64,000 bases of DNA, taken from the NCBI RefSeq assembly GCF_027497995.1, contig NZ_JAODBT010000001.1, positions 248,001 through 312,000 on the forward strand, read 5' to 3'. This DNA is from Stenotrophomonas sp. Iso1 (GTDB taxonomy: Bacteria; Pseudomonadota; Gammaproteobacteria; Xanthomonadales; Xanthomonadaceae). A model generated the notes under the pieces. That model did not search any database. It was not told the DNA's origin and saw only the letters and a program-made list of their open reading frames with translations. The stretch's first letter is position 1. Every line of letters starts with the position of its first letter. The position numbers were made by a program, and so were the translations under genes. This document shows, piece after piece, positions 18,374 through 27,645 of this stretch.

Positions 18374-20743
18374 TTACTTCAGTTCCTGCTCGAACAACCT
18401 CAGGATGCGCTTGTACTGGTCCAGCCAGGAATCGGCACGGGTGTAGCCGTGGCGCTCCAGCGGGTACGGGGCGATCGACCAGTTGTCTTTGTGCAGTTCA
18501 ATCAGCTTCTGGCTCATGTTGACCGAGTCCTGGAAGAACACGTTGTCGTCCATCATGCCGTGCGCGATCAGCAGGGTGTCCTGCAGGCCTTCGGCGTATT
18601 CGATGGGCGAGGAGACGCGGTAGGCCTCCGGGTCGATGTCCGGCGTGTTGAGGATGTTGGCGGTATAGGCGTGGTTGTACTGGTGCCAGTCACCCACCGG
18701 GCGCAGTGCCGCGCCAGCCTTGAACGTGCCCGGTGAACGGAACAGCGCCATGTAGGTCATGAAGCCGCCGTAGGAACCGCCGTAGATGCCGGCATGCGCG
18801 CGGTCACCTTGCTTGGTGGTGACCAGCCAGTCCAGGCCGTCCTTGTAATCCTCCAGCTCCGGGTGGCCCATGTTGCGGTAGATGGCCGTGCGCCAGTCGC
18901 GGCCGTAGCCGGCGCTGCCGCGGTAGTCCATGTCCAGCACGATGTAGCCCTTCTGCACCAGCAGGTTGTGGAACATCTGCTCGCGGAAGTAGTTGGAATA
19001 GCGTGCATGCACGTTCTGCAGGTAGCCGGCGCCGTGCACGAACATGGCGATCGGGTACTGCTTGCCCGGCTCCAGCGTCTGCGGGCCGTAGTACTTGGCC
19101 CAGACCGGCGCTGCACCGTGCTGCGAAGGTACCTGCACCATCTGCGGCTGCACCCACTGGCGTGCCTTGAACTCAGCGCTGCGGGTGTCGGTGAGCGTGC
19201 GGGCTTGGCCACCGCTGACCGGCACCACCGCAACCTGCGCGGGCAGGTACGGGGCCGAGTAACGCACCAGCACCTGCTGGCCGTCCGGCGACAGGCTGAA
19301 ATCTTCCACGCCGTCGAGCGCAGTTACTTCACGCACGGCACCGCCGTTGGCGTCGACGTTGCAGACTTCGTAATCGCCCGGCCATTTCTGGTTGCACAGG
19401 AAGTAGAAGCTGCGGCCATCGGCGCTGACTTCCGGTGCCGAGGTTTCCCAGTTGCCGGAGGTCAGGGCCTTGGGCTTGCTGCTGCCGCTTTGCGTGTACA
19501 GATGCGAGTAGCCCGATTCCTCGGACAGCAGCCACAGCGTGCGGCCATCGGGCATCCAACCAAAATCGTTGAAGCTCCAGTTGATCCAGCCGCCATCGGT
19601 GAGGCGGTGGCGGGTTTCCAGCTTTGCTGTGGTGGCGCTGGTGGTTGCGATCCAGCGGTCCTTGTTGTCGTTGGCACGCAGCATGATCGCGGCCTGGCTG
19701 CCATCGGCGTTCCAGCGGATGCCGCCGCCCATGAACTCGCTCATCACTTCCAACGGGCGGTTGCCCTTGAGCGCGTCCTTGCCGGCCTTGCGGCGCAGTT
19801 CGGCCAGCGGGTCGGTGGTGATGCCGGGCAGGGTGTCCAGCGACAAGGCTTCGACCTTGCCGGTCAACGCGTCGGCCAACCAGAACGTGTGTGGCTCGGG
19901 ATTGTTGCGGCCCACGCGGGTGCGGGTGTCCTCGGCTTCTTCGTAACCGGATTCGGTGACATACAGCGGCATCTTGCCGCCCCGGCCTTCTTCGTAGCCC
20001 TTGGGCTTGGTCACGACGACCAGATGGCGTGCATCCGGTGAAAGCACGCTGTCGACGATCTCGACATCGGCGCCAAGGAAAATGGGTGCCGGCGCGCGGG
20101 TCGGGTCGGCCTGACGCCAGCGCTCACCCTGATCACGCAGTTCGTCACGCTGGGCGCGGTCGTTGCGCAGGGTGGCCAGGGTGCGCATCTGCTGATCGCG
20201 CAGTACATCGGCCTTGGGCGCCTCGGCCGGGTTCTTGTCGGCCTTGAGCTGGGCGACCTGGCTGGTGATGCCACTGCGGGCATTCCAGTGGAACCAGTTA
20301 TTGCCCACTTCCCAGATCACGCCGCCATCGGTGGCGAAGTTCACGCCGGTAGCGCGCTCGTTGCTGCGGGTCAGCTGGGTAAGCGCGCCGCTACGCAGGT
20401 CGCGCACGAACACGTCGCCATTGCGCACAAAGGCCATGCGCTGGCGGCTGTTGTCATAGACCCGGCTGGCCGAATCCAGCGTGCCACGCTGGTCGTCGGC
20501 CACCTGCTGCGCCACGCCGCCGGCGACCGGCATGCGGAAGCTGTCGCGCACCGCGCTGCCCTGGCGCTTGAGCGTGTATTCCACCTGCTGGCCATTCCAC
20601 GACCACCAGGCCGACTCGACCGGTGGACCGATCCAATCCGGGTCGGCCATTGCCTGTTCGATGGTGATCGGCGTGGGCGTGGCGGCATGGGCACTGCCGA
20701 AAGCGGTCAACAACAGCAGGGACAAGGGCAGAAATCTGGGCAT
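18374..20743 (-). CDS. S9 family peptidase (dipeptidyl-peptidase IV-like)
   Basis: A 789-residue exported serine peptidase. The signal peptide is MPRFLPLSLLLLTAFGSAHA. The first ~500 residues are WD/beta-propeller-like (repeats such as FSLSPDGQQVLVRYSAPYLP and EVSADGRSFYFLCN), and the C-terminal alpha/beta-hydrolase domain has the nucleophile S657 in GGSYGGF, acid D732/D733 in MMDDNVF and H765 in ERHGYT, the S9 triad order. DPP-IV relatives cut dipeptides, often after proline, from peptide N-termini in the periplasm. The ATG at 20743 was chosen because it starts the signal peptide; the open frame extends 77 codons further without coding character. A strong terminator follows. Confidence 0.9.
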   Translation of the reverse strand: MPRFLPLSLLLLTAFGSAHAATPTPITIEQAMADPDWIGPPVESAWWSWNGQQVEYTLKRQGSAVRDSFRMPVAGGVAQQVADDQRGTLDSASRVYDNSRQRMAFVRNGDVFVRDLRSGALTQLTRSNERATGVNFATDGGVIWEVGNNWFHWNARSGITSQVAQLKADKNPAEAPKADVLRDQQMRTLATLRNDRAQRDELRDQGERWRQADPTRAPAPIFLGADVEIVDSVLSPDARHLVVVTKPKGYEEGRGGKMPLYVTESGYEEAEDTRTRVGRNNPEPHTFWLADALTGKVEALSLDTLPGITTDPLAELRRKAGKDALKGNRPLEVMSEFMGGGIRWNADGSQAAIMLRANDNKDRWIATTSATTAKLETRHRLTDGGWINWSFNDFGWMPDGRTLWLLSEESGYSHLYTQSGSSKPKALTSGNWETSAPEVSADGRSFYFLCNQKWPGDYEVCNVDANGGAVREVTALDGVEDFSLSPDGQQVLVRYSAPYLPAQVAVVPVSGGQARTLTDTRSAEFKARQWVQPQMVQVPSQHGAAPVWAKYYGPQTLEPGKQYPIAMFVHGAGYLQNVHARYSNYFREQMFHNLLVQKGYIVLDMDYRGSAGYGRDWRTAIYRNMGHPELEDYKDGLDWLVTTKQGDRAHAGIYGGSYGGFMTYMALFRSPGTFKAGAALRPVGDWHQYNHAYTANILNTPDIDPEAYRVSSPIEYAEGLQDTLLIAHGMMDDNVFFQDSVNMSQKLIELHKDNWSIAPYPLERHGYTRADSWLDQYKRILRLFEQELK

Positions 20744-20962
20744 TGCGGGCACCGGTGAAGAGAACCGGGCAAGCGTAGCAGCCCGGACTTTGCCGGGGCT
20801 GGGCCACAGGTCATGGGCGGCGGTATCGGCGGACCAGCTGCCGGAATCGGCAAGGTTTTGACCTTTTTTGCCGATGGTTCTGAGGCGTTTGCCGCAAGCC
20901 AGGAACCGCCGCTTCCCTTCCGTTGGGAGAAGCGCAGTGCTGCGACCTTTTGCCGCACTGCG

Positions 20963-20982
20963 ACATCCGGTCACATCCGGTC
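20963..20982. repeat. Tandem direct decamer repeat upstream of cioA
   Basis: ACATCCGGTC occurs twice in immediate succession (20963-20972, 20973-20982), about 55 bp before the cioA start. Two identical half-sites one helical turn apart suggest a regulator-binding site. No FNR-type palindrome is visible. Confidence 0.55.
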
Positions 20983-21037
20983 TTCACCAATACCGGACCA
21001 GAATGAGCCCGTTTCCAGATAGTGCAGTGAGGCAGGC

Positions 21038-22429
21038 GTGGACGCGCTTCTGTTGTCGCGAATCCAGTTCGGGTTCGTCGTGAGTTTCCATGTGCTGTTT
21101 CCCGCCTTCACCATCGGCACGGCCAGTTGGCTGGCCTTCGTCGAATGGCGTTGGTTGCGCACGCGCAATACGGTGTGGCGTGAGCTGTTCTTTTTCTGGC
21201 AGAAAATCTTTGCCGTGTCCTTCGGCATGGGCGTGGTCAGCGGCATCGTCATGGCCTTCCAGTTCGGCACCAACTGGCCGCGTTTGAGCGAAGTGGCCGG
21301 TACCGTGATCGGGCCGCTGCTGACGTATGAAGTCCTCACCGCGTTCTTCCTGGAGGCCAGCTTCCTCGGTGTGATGTTGTTCGGCTGGGGGCGGGTGTCG
21401 CCGCGTCTGCACTTCTTCGCCACCAGCATGGTCGCGCTGGGCACGTTGTTCTCCACGTTCTGGATCCTGGCGTCCAACAGTTGGTTGCATACCCCGGCCG
21501 GCTACACGTTGGTCGATGGCATCGTGCATCCACAGGACTGGTGGCAGGTGGTGTTCAACCCCTCGTTCCCCTATCGCTTGGCGCATATGGCGCTGGGTTC
21601 GTTCATCACCACCTGTTTCGTGATTGGTGGTGTTGGCGCGTGGTACCTGCGACGCGGTGTGCACGTGGAGGCCGGCCGCAAGATGCTGATCGCCGCCGTG
21701 GCATTTGCGGCGTTGACGGTGCCGGTGCAGGTACTCGTCGGCGACATGCATGGCTTGAATACGCTCAAGCACCAGCCAATGAAGATCGCAGCGGTGGAAG
21801 CGCATTGGCACGAAGGTGAGGCCGGCGAGGGCGTGCCGCTGGTGGTGTTTGCCGTGCCCAATGAAAAAGAAGAGCGCAACGATTACGAGGTGGCCATTCC
21901 CAAGCTGGGCAGCCTGATCCTGACCCACCGCATGGACGGCAGTTTCGCACCGTTGACCTCGGTGCCGGCCAGCGAGCGGCCACCCGTGGTGCCGGTGTTC
22001 TACGCGTTCCGCATCATGGTGGGGCTGGGCACGCTGATGCTGATCCTTGCCTGGATATCCGCGCTGCAGTTGTGGCGTGGGCGCCTGCTCCAGTCGAAGT
22101 GGCTGCTGCGCGGCTGGAACTGGATGTTGCCGAGCGGTTTCATCGCACTGGTGGCCGGTTGGTTCGTCACCGAGATGGGGCGCCAGCCGTGGGTGGTCTA
22201 CGGTTTGCTGCGTACTGCCGATGCGGTGGGACCGCACAGTGCATGGATGACCGCGTTGTCGTTGGCGGTCTACGTGGTCGGCTACGTGTTCGTGTTTGGC
22301 TGGGGCATCTGGTACCTGGTCAAGATCATGCGTACCGGGCCGGGGTCGCACGAACAGCTGCACGACGATGGCATGCATACCCCGGCGCGGCCGCTGTCCG
22401 GCGCCGACGAACCGCTGGAGGGCCGCTGA
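21038..22429 (+). CDS. cioA: Cytochrome bd-type (cyanide-insensitive) ubiquinol oxidase subunit I
   Basis: A 463-residue membrane protein, subunit I of a bd-type terminal oxidase that moves electrons from ubiquinol to oxygen at the inner membrane. It begins LSRIQFGFVVSFHVLFPAFTIG, with H18 the expected axial heme ligand, and FPYRLAHMALGSF supplies the second conserved histidine. GRQPWVVYGLLRT and the compact loop between helices 6 and 7 mark the short-Q-loop CIO form rather than E. coli CydA. The start is GTG at 21038 with GAGG 7 bp upstream. cioB starts 1 bp after its stop. A tandem decamer upstream may control both. Confidence 0.94.
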   Translation: MDALLLSRIQFGFVVSFHVLFPAFTIGTASWLAFVEWRWLRTRNTVWRELFFFWQKIFAVSFGMGVVSGIVMAFQFGTNWPRLSEVAGTVIGPLLTYEVLTAFFLEASFLGVMLFGWGRVSPRLHFFATSMVALGTLFSTFWILASNSWLHTPAGYTLVDGIVHPQDWWQVVFNPSFPYRLAHMALGSFITTCFVIGGVGAWYLRRGVHVEAGRKMLIAAVAFAALTVPVQVLVGDMHGLNTLKHQPMKIAAVEAHWHEGEAGEGVPLVVFAVPNEKEERNDYEVAIPKLGSLILTHRMDGSFAPLTSVPASERPPVVPVFYAFRIMVGLGTLMLILAWISALQLWRGRLLQSKWLLRGWNWMLPSGFIALVAGWFVTEMGRQPWVVYGLLRTADAVGPHSAWMTALSLAVYVVGYVFVFGWGIWYLVKIMRTGPGSHEQLHDDGMHTPARPLSGADEPLEGR

Positions 22430-22430
22430 A

Positions 22431-23444
22431 ATGGACATGACAACCGTGTTGACGGTGGCGTGGTTCGCGGTGATTGGTTTCGGCGTGCTGATGTACGTGG
22501 TGCTGGACGGCTTCGTGCTCGGTATCGGGATCCTGGCGCCGTTCGCCGAGGACGAAGAACAGCTGGACGTGATGATGAATACCGCCGCGCCCATCTGGGA
22601 CGGCAACGAAACCTGGCTGGTGCTGGGCGGCGCCGGATTGATGACCGCCTTCCCCAAGGCGTATGCAGCGCTGTTGTCGGCGTTGTACCTGCCGGTGCTG
22701 CTGCTGGTAATGGCGCTGGTGTTCCGTGGTGTGGCGTTTGAGTTCCGCTTCAAGGCGCAGCGCTCGCGCCGGCTGTGGAGCGTGTCGTTCGCACTTGGCT
22801 CACTGCTGGCCGCGTTCGCGCAGGGCGTGATTCTGGGCGCGCTGGTGGAAGGCTTGAAGATGCAGGACGGGCATTACGTTGGCGGCGCGTTTGGCTGGTT
22901 CAGCCCGTTCTCGATGTTGACCGGTGTGGCCGTGGTCACCGGTTATGCACTGCTGGGCAGTACCTGGTTGATCCTCAAGACCGAAGGCCGCGACCAGGCG
23001 CTGGCGCGCTCGCTGACACGGCCGTTGATGGTGGCGGTGATCGTGTTCATGGGCCTGGTCAGCACTTGGCTGCCGTTCCTGCAGTCGCGGGTGATGGAGC
23101 GCTGGTTCAGTGACGGCAATTTCTGGTGGCTGTCGCCGGTGCCGTTGCTTACGCTGGCCGTCGCCGTGGCGCTGTGGCGCAGCGCCATGCACCCGCGTCG
23201 CGACCTGCCGCCGTTCCTGTTGACCCTGGCCCTGTTCGTACTGGGCTTCATCGGCTTGCTGCTGGGCATGTGGCCGTACCTGCTGCCGCCGTCGATGACG
23301 CTGTGGCAGGCCGCCGCGCCGGCTTCATCGCTGGGCTTCAGCATGGTCGGCCTGGTGATACTGCTGCCGGTGATCCTGGGCTACACCGTGTGGTCGTACC
23401 GGGTGTTCCGCGGCAAGGTCACCGCGGATATGGGGTATCACTGA
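22431..23444 (+). CDS. cioB: Cytochrome bd-type ubiquinol oxidase subunit II
   Basis: A 337-residue membrane protein with about eight to nine helices, the partner subunit of CioA. VLDGFVLGIGILAPFAED near the N-terminus and APIWDGNETWLVLGGAGL are the classic CydB/CioB signatures. The ATG at 22431 lies 1 bp after the cioA stop with GGAGGGC upstream; the longer frame from 22296 overlaps cioA and is rejected. No CydX-like small protein is visible directly after the gene. Confidence 0.95.
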   Translation: MDMTTVLTVAWFAVIGFGVLMYVVLDGFVLGIGILAPFAEDEEQLDVMMNTAAPIWDGNETWLVLGGAGLMTAFPKAYAALLSALYLPVLLLVMALVFRGVAFEFRFKAQRSRRLWSVSFALGSLLAAFAQGVILGALVEGLKMQDGHYVGGAFGWFSPFSMLTGVAVVTGYALLGSTWLILKTEGRDQALARSLTRPLMVAVIVFMGLVSTWLPFLQSRVMERWFSDGNFWWLSPVPLLTLAVAVALWRSAMHPRRDLPPFLLTLALFVLGFIGLLLGMWPYLLPPSMTLWQAAAPASSLGFSMVGLVILLPVILGYTVWSYRVFRGKVTADMGYH

Positions 23445-23663
23445 GTCCATTCAGCGAAATGTCGGGATGTCCGGCACTACCCTGTAGCGACGCAAATGCG
23501 GGCATTCCAGCGGTTTCGGCGAGCCGCCGGCAACTGCGGGAGGTTGGTTCCGAGCACAGGCAAACCCCACCCGGCTTGCCAGCGGGTCTGCGGGACGACA
23601 CTCTGGCCGCCCGCCCGGTGCCGCGTATGTCGGGCGCTGCCATCCAGAGGTCGTTGTCGTCGC

Positions 23664-25010
23664 ATGTCGGTTGTCCCTGAAGCATCGCCAGTTTCCCCTC
23701 GCCATCGGTTGGCCATCGGTGACAGCAAACGTCTGCTCGCTATGGTTGCGGGTCGACGGATTGAGCTGGGCACATTTTTTGGGCACGTCCGTGGCGTGGC
23801 CGCGCAGCTTCCCGCTGGCCTGCATGCGATCAACCTGTGCGAAGACCGCTACCGGTTCCTGGTGGCGTTTTGTGCTGTTGCGCTGCGTGGGCAGGTGAAC
23901 CTGTTGCCGTCATCACGCGCACCTGCGGTGGTGTCCGATGTGCAGCAGCGCTATCGGCAGACGTATTGCCTTGGCGATGCGCTGTTGGACGCGTTGCCAG
24001 AAGGCAGTTTCCTGCTGCCCTCGGAATTGCCTTGTCTGGCCGGAGACGTGCCGCAACTTGCGGGCGAACAGCTGGTAGCCATCGGCTTCACCTCGGGCAG
24101 TACCGGCGTGCCCAGCGCCAATCTCAAGACCTGGGGCGCATTCCTGACCAGCACAGCGCAGAACCTGCAGGCGCTGCGGGATCTGTGGGCAGATGAGCAG
24201 CCATCGCTGGTCGCCACCGTGCCGCCGCAGCACATGTACGGCATGGAAATGTCGGTGTTGTTGCCATTGCTGGCACCGGCCACGTTGCAGACGGGCAAGC
24301 CGTTCTTTCCGCAGGATGTTGCTCAGGCATTGGCTGAAGTTGCTGCGCCGCGTCTGCTGATCACTACCCCGGTTCACCTGAAAGTATTGGTGGAATCGGG
24401 AATTGAGCTGCCGTCGCTGGCAGCCATCGTCACTGCCACTGCGCCCTTGTCGCAGGCACTGGCGGCCGAAGCCGAGCGACGTTTCCGTACCGAAGTGCGG
24501 GAGATGTTTGGCTCTACGGAAACCTGCATTTTTGCCCGCCGGCGCACCGCGCTGGAGCAAGCGTGGAGTTTGTTGCCGGGCGTGCAACTGGTGCCGCAAC
24601 CGGACGGCACCCGGGTGCACGCGCCGCACCTGGCCACGCCAGTGATGCTGGCGGATCTCGTCGAACTGCTGCCGGACAACCGCTTCCTGTTGCGCGGCCG
24701 GCGTGCGGATCTGCTGGAAATCGCCGGGAAACGTGCATCGCTGGGCGACCTGACCCGCAAGCTGCAGGCGGTGGACGGGGTGGTTGATGCGGTGGTGGTG
24801 CAGCTTGAGTCCGAGCCGGGCCATGCAGTGGGCCGTATCGCGGCATTGGTGGTCGCGCCGGAACGCGACGAGGCTGACATCCTGCGCGATCTGCGCATGC
24901 TCGTGGATCCGGTGTTTTTACCGCGCCCGCTGCGCAAGGTGGCGGTGCTGCCGCGCAACGAAACCGGAAAGTTGCCCCGCGATGCAGTGCTGGCTCTGTT
25001 GCGGCACTGA
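23664..25010 (+). CDS. xanA2: Hydroxybenzoate:ACP ligase of the pigment cluster (XanA2-like)
   Basis: A 448-residue AMP-forming ligase. In Xanthomonas XanA2 activates 3-hydroxybenzoate with ATP and loads it on the acyl carrier protein XanC to start the pigment chain. The nucleotide loop is IGFTSGSTGVPSANLKTWG near residue 140, with the lysine displaced from its usual place (TSGSTGxPK). EMFGSTETCIFARRR fits motif A5 and RNETGKLPRDAV carries the C-terminal lysine. It is shorter than general acyl-CoA ligases (~550), as in aryl polyene clusters. The ATG at 23664 is the first good start; the frame back to 23496 has no ribosome site. The convergent neighbour is xanB2. Confidence 0.8.
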   Translation: MSVVPEASPVSPRHRLAIGDSKRLLAMVAGRRIELGTFFGHVRGVAAQLPAGLHAINLCEDRYRFLVAFCAVALRGQVNLLPSSRAPAVVSDVQQRYRQTYCLGDALLDALPEGSFLLPSELPCLAGDVPQLAGEQLVAIGFTSGSTGVPSANLKTWGAFLTSTAQNLQALRDLWADEQPSLVATVPPQHMYGMEMSVLLPLLAPATLQTGKPFFPQDVAQALAEVAAPRLLITTPVHLKVLVESGIELPSLAAIVTATAPLSQALAAEAERRFRTEVREMFGSTETCIFARRRTALEQAWSLLPGVQLVPQPDGTRVHAPHLATPVMLADLVELLPDNRFLLRGRRADLLEIAGKRASLGDLTRKLQAVDGVVDAVVVQLESEPGHAVGRIAALVVAPERDEADILRDLRMLVDPVFLPRPLRKVAVLPRNETGKLPRDAVLALLRH

Positions 25011-25044
25011 GCGCTGTCTTCAAGCAGCCGTAGCGTGATGGGAA

Positions 25045-25071
25045 CCCCCGAAGCATGGTTGCTTTCGGGGG
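25045..25071. terminator. Shared hairpin between convergent xanA2 and xanB2
   Basis: CCCCCGAAGCA pairs with TGCTTTCGGGGG (one bulged T) in the 75-bp gap between two convergent genes. The lack of a T-run makes the terminator call moderate. Confidence 0.5.
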
Positions 25072-25085
25072 CCAAACCTGCCGAC

Positions 25086-26096
25086 TCAGGCGCCGTGGAC
25101 GCCGTCGATTTCCACCCGCAGGTCGTGCCTGCATACCGTCGCATGCAGCACGATATACGGCACATCCGCGTGCAGATGCGTAGCCAGTGCCTGGCGCACC
25201 GCCGCTATTTCTGCAGCGTCATCCACGTAGACCTTCAAGCGGCTGCCGGCACCGAAATGTTGCGGCAGTGCCGGCCAGTGCACGCGCGCGGCGTTGATCA
25301 GTGCCTCGAAATTGGCGAAGGTTTCCTGCAGCTGCCGATGGGTTGAATCGCCATGCAACGTGGCATGGCCGACCACGCTGGCGGTGCCGGAAAGCAGCAG
25401 CGGCAGTGCGCTGCCGGGTGCGCCGAGCATCGCCCGGGCGAAGCTGGGTGATTGCGGGCCGTATTGGCGGGGATAACGGTAGGCGCTCACCTGTCGCGGG
25501 TTTTCAAGCGGCGTTCCCGGCGTGCGCGCCGCCAGCCAATAGACCTGCAATACACGCACGCCATCGACGCGGCCGATGGCGGTGGCGGCAGGCAGGGTGC
25601 CGGTATTGATGGTGCCCAAGCCCCGCGCACGGCCCACGCAGAATCTGCGGTAGCGTTCATCGTCACCTTCACCTTCGGTGATCGCATCCATGTAGTTCCA
25701 GATGCGCAGCAGGTGCGGGTATCCGTGTGCCGCCGGCGCGGTCAGCACCTGCGCATAGGCGTGCTCGGATGCGCCGATGATGTCGCCCTGGCTGGCTTCG
25801 TCCACCTGCAGTGCGCCGAACATCAGGGCGCCGTCGCTGGCCCATGCCAAGCCATTGGCGTCGCGGCCGCTGCTGACCGGAGACGCACTGCGCCAGACTT
25901 CCAGCATGGCCGCGCCGTCAGCCTGCAGGCCAATCTGCAGATAACGCGGGTCATCGGTGGGCGGGGCATCGCTACCGGCCTGAAAGCCGAAGATCGCCAA
26001 GACATGATCGTCGGCCAGCAAAGCAGGCAGATGTGCTGGCTCGACGTAGTCCACACGCAGCGTTGCCGGCGCCGCATTGGCTGCCTGTGCATTCAT
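25086..26096 (-). CDS. xanB2: Chorismatase / hydroxybenzoate synthase (XanB2-like)
   Basis: A 336-residue enzyme of the FkbO/Hyg5 chorismatase family. XanB2 splits chorismate, an end product of the shikimate pathway, into 3- and 4-hydroxybenzoate plus pyruvate; 3-hydroxybenzoate feeds xanthomonadin and 4-hydroxybenzoate feeds ubiquinone. Family stretches include HLLRIWNYMDAITEGEGDDE, RYRRFCVGRARGL and FGAGSRLKVYVDD. The ATG at 26096 has GGGAG 8 bp upstream and gives the normal length; the open frame extends ~250 codons upstream without coding character. It is divergent from the main pigment operon across ~200 bp. Confidence 0.9.
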   Translation of the reverse strand: MNAQAANAAPATLRVDYVEPAHLPALLADDHVLAIFGFQAGSDAPPTDDPRYLQIGLQADGAAMLEVWRSASPVSSGRDANGLAWASDGALMFGALQVDEASQGDIIGASEHAYAQVLTAPAAHGYPHLLRIWNYMDAITEGEGDDERYRRFCVGRARGLGTINTGTLPAATAIGRVDGVRVLQVYWLAARTPGTPLENPRQVSAYRYPRQYGPQSPSFARAMLGAPGSALPLLLSGTASVVGHATLHGDSTHRQLQETFANFEALINAARVHWPALPQHFGAGSRLKVYVDDAAEIAAVRQALATHLHADVPYIVLHATVCRHDLRVEIDGVHGA

Positions 26097-26297
26097 TGCA
26101 TGCTCCCGTTGCCATCGGCAGGGAGATAGTGAGAGCGCAACGGGGAGTGCGGGCTGGAATGGGGCGTAAACGTCATTGCGTGGCGTATTGGCATTGCTGA
26201 AGGCGCCAATGATACCGCGCGGGCCGGGTGCGCCATGGTTGCGCTGGGGGCGGTGATGCCGGATCGTTGCGGCTTTCTTTGCCCCGTGGATGTGTAA

Positions 26298-26567
26298 ATG
26301 TCGCAACAAACCGATGCCGAGCGCGAACTGGCCGAGCTGCTGGTGGAAAGTCTGAACCTGGAAGACATTGAGCCGGCGCAGATCGACCCGGAAGCTGCGC
26401 TGTTCAACGAAGGCCTGGGCCTGGACTCGATCGATGCATTGGAGCTCGCGCTGGCCATCAGCAAGCGTTATGGCTTCCAGCTGCGTTCGGACAACGACGA
26501 CAATCGACGCATCTTCGCTTCTCTGCGTGCGCTGTCGGCGCATATCCAGGCCAACAAGACGGCCTGA
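26298..26567 (+). CDS. xanC: Acyl carrier protein of the pigment pathway (XanC-like)
   Basis: An 89-residue acidic helical protein with GLGLDSIDALELAL; S44 in LDSID is the phosphopantetheine site. It carries the growing aryl polyene chain. It is the first gene of the long forward pigment operon, 5 bp before the COG4648 membrane gene, and follows the divergent xanB2. Only one carrier protein is present, whereas many aryl polyene clusters have two. Confidence 0.92.
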   Translation: MSQQTDAERELAELLVESLNLEDIEPAQIDPEAALFNEGLGLDSIDALELALAISKRYGFQLRSDNDDNRRIFASLRALSAHIQANKTA

Positions 26568-26572
26568 ACGCA

Positions 26573-27295
26573 ATGACGACTGCCGGCCACGAGCCCGGCC
26601 ATGGGCCGGTGGCCCGGGCGCTGCGGGTGCTCCTGTTATTGGCCTACCCGGTGCTGTCGCACGTGGCCAGCCTGCGTGACGAAGGCATGTGGGTGGCCTT
26701 GGCGCTGATCGGGTTGGCGGTGTTGTGCCTGCTCGAACCGCTGTCGCGCCGCCGCCCCTTGGCCTGGGCGGGATTGCTGGCCGTGTCGCTGCTGCTGTTC
26801 TGGCTGGGTGGTTCGCGTTGGGCGTGGATGCTGCTGCTGGCACCGCCCGTGGTGTTTCCCCTCCTCGTGGCCTGGGGCTTTGCCCGCTCGTTGCTGCCGG
26901 GGAAGGTGCCGCTGATCACCCGGATCGTACAGGCGCTGTACGCGCGTGCTGGCATGCCGGTGACACCGGCGTTGCACCGCTATACCCGGCGGTTGACCGG
27001 CGCCTGGGCGGGCGTGCTGAGCTTGCTGGCCGCGATCAATCTGGGGTTGGCAATGAGCGCAGTGCCGGATGGCTTGCTGGCGGCGTTTGGAATGCAGCCA
27101 TGGTGGCCGGTAAGCCACGAGCAATGGTCTTGGTGCGCCAATGTTGCCGATTGGGGCCTGATCGGGGGGTTCTTCGCACTGGAATACGCGGTGCGTTCAC
27201 AGTTGTTCCCGCAGCGCCCTTACCGTAATGCGTTGGATTTCATGCGCCAGATGGGGCAGCTCGGCCCGGCATTCTGGCGTGATCTGTTGCGCTGA
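26573..27295 (+). CDS. Pigment-cluster membrane protein (COG4648, ApeG-like)
   Basis: A 240-residue integral membrane protein with about four to five hydrophobic segments (near 15-30, 38-70, 78-105, 140-160, 190-210). It matches the COG4648 family found in aryl polyene clusters, where its role is unsettled. The C-terminal FFALEYAVRSQLFPQRPYRNALDFM stretch is typical. It starts 5 bp after xanC and is co-transcribed. Confidence 0.78.
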   Translation: MTTAGHEPGHGPVARALRVLLLLAYPVLSHVASLRDEGMWVALALIGLAVLCLLEPLSRRRPLAWAGLLAVSLLLFWLGGSRWAWMLLLAPPVVFPLLVAWGFARSLLPGKVPLITRIVQALYARAGMPVTPALHRYTRRLTGAWAGVLSLLAAINLGLAMSAVPDGLLAAFGMQPWWPVSHEQWSWCANVADWGLIGGFFALEYAVRSQLFPQRPYRNALDFMRQMGQLGPAFWRDLLR

Positions 27296-27345
27296 GCTGC
27301 AGAGCTGCCGCTATCCTGTCCGGCCCAAGCCTACCGGCGGACGCC

Positions 27346-27645
27346 ATGCTGTTCTCCATCCCCGATGACCATGCGTGCTTGCCCGGACACTTCCCGGGGC
27401 GGCCGCTGGTGCCGGGCGTGGTGGTGTTGGAGCAGGTGCTGTGTGCGGTCCAAGCCCAGTCCGGCGTAGCTGCAAACCGGCTGCGGTTGCCGCAGGTGAA
27501 GTTCATGGCGCCGCTGTTGCCGGGCCAGACCGCGAGAGTGGAACTGGAAGGCCAGGCGCCGCGTTGGAAGTTCCGTGTGCTGCGTGATGCGGAACTGCTG
27601 GTGCGTGGCGAACTGGTGCTGGAAAGCGATGACGTGCCCGCATGA
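27346..27645 (+). CDS. Hotdog 3-hydroxyacyl-ACP dehydratase (ApeI-like)
   Basis: A 99-residue small hotdog-fold protein. HACLPGHFPGRPLVPGVVVLEQVL carries the FabA/FabZ active-site signature with the catalytic histidine in GHFPG and the PGVV helix. It should dehydrate 3-hydroxyacyl intermediates on XanC, setting up the conjugated double bonds. It is shorter than FabZ (~150), as in aryl polyene clusters. Its stop overlaps the acyltransferase start by 4 bp (ATGA). Confidence 0.82.
   Translation: MLFSIPDDHACLPGHFPGRPLVPGVVVLEQVLCAVQAQSGVAANRLRLPQVKFMAPLLPGQTARVELEGQAPRWKFRVLRDAELLVRGELVLESDDVPA

Noticed and set aside
20984..22753. A 589-codon minus-strand open frame opposite cioA
   Set aside because: Antisense shadow of a clear oxidase gene; its sequence is low-complexity His/Gln/Arg-rich, typical of reverse frames in GC-rich DNA.
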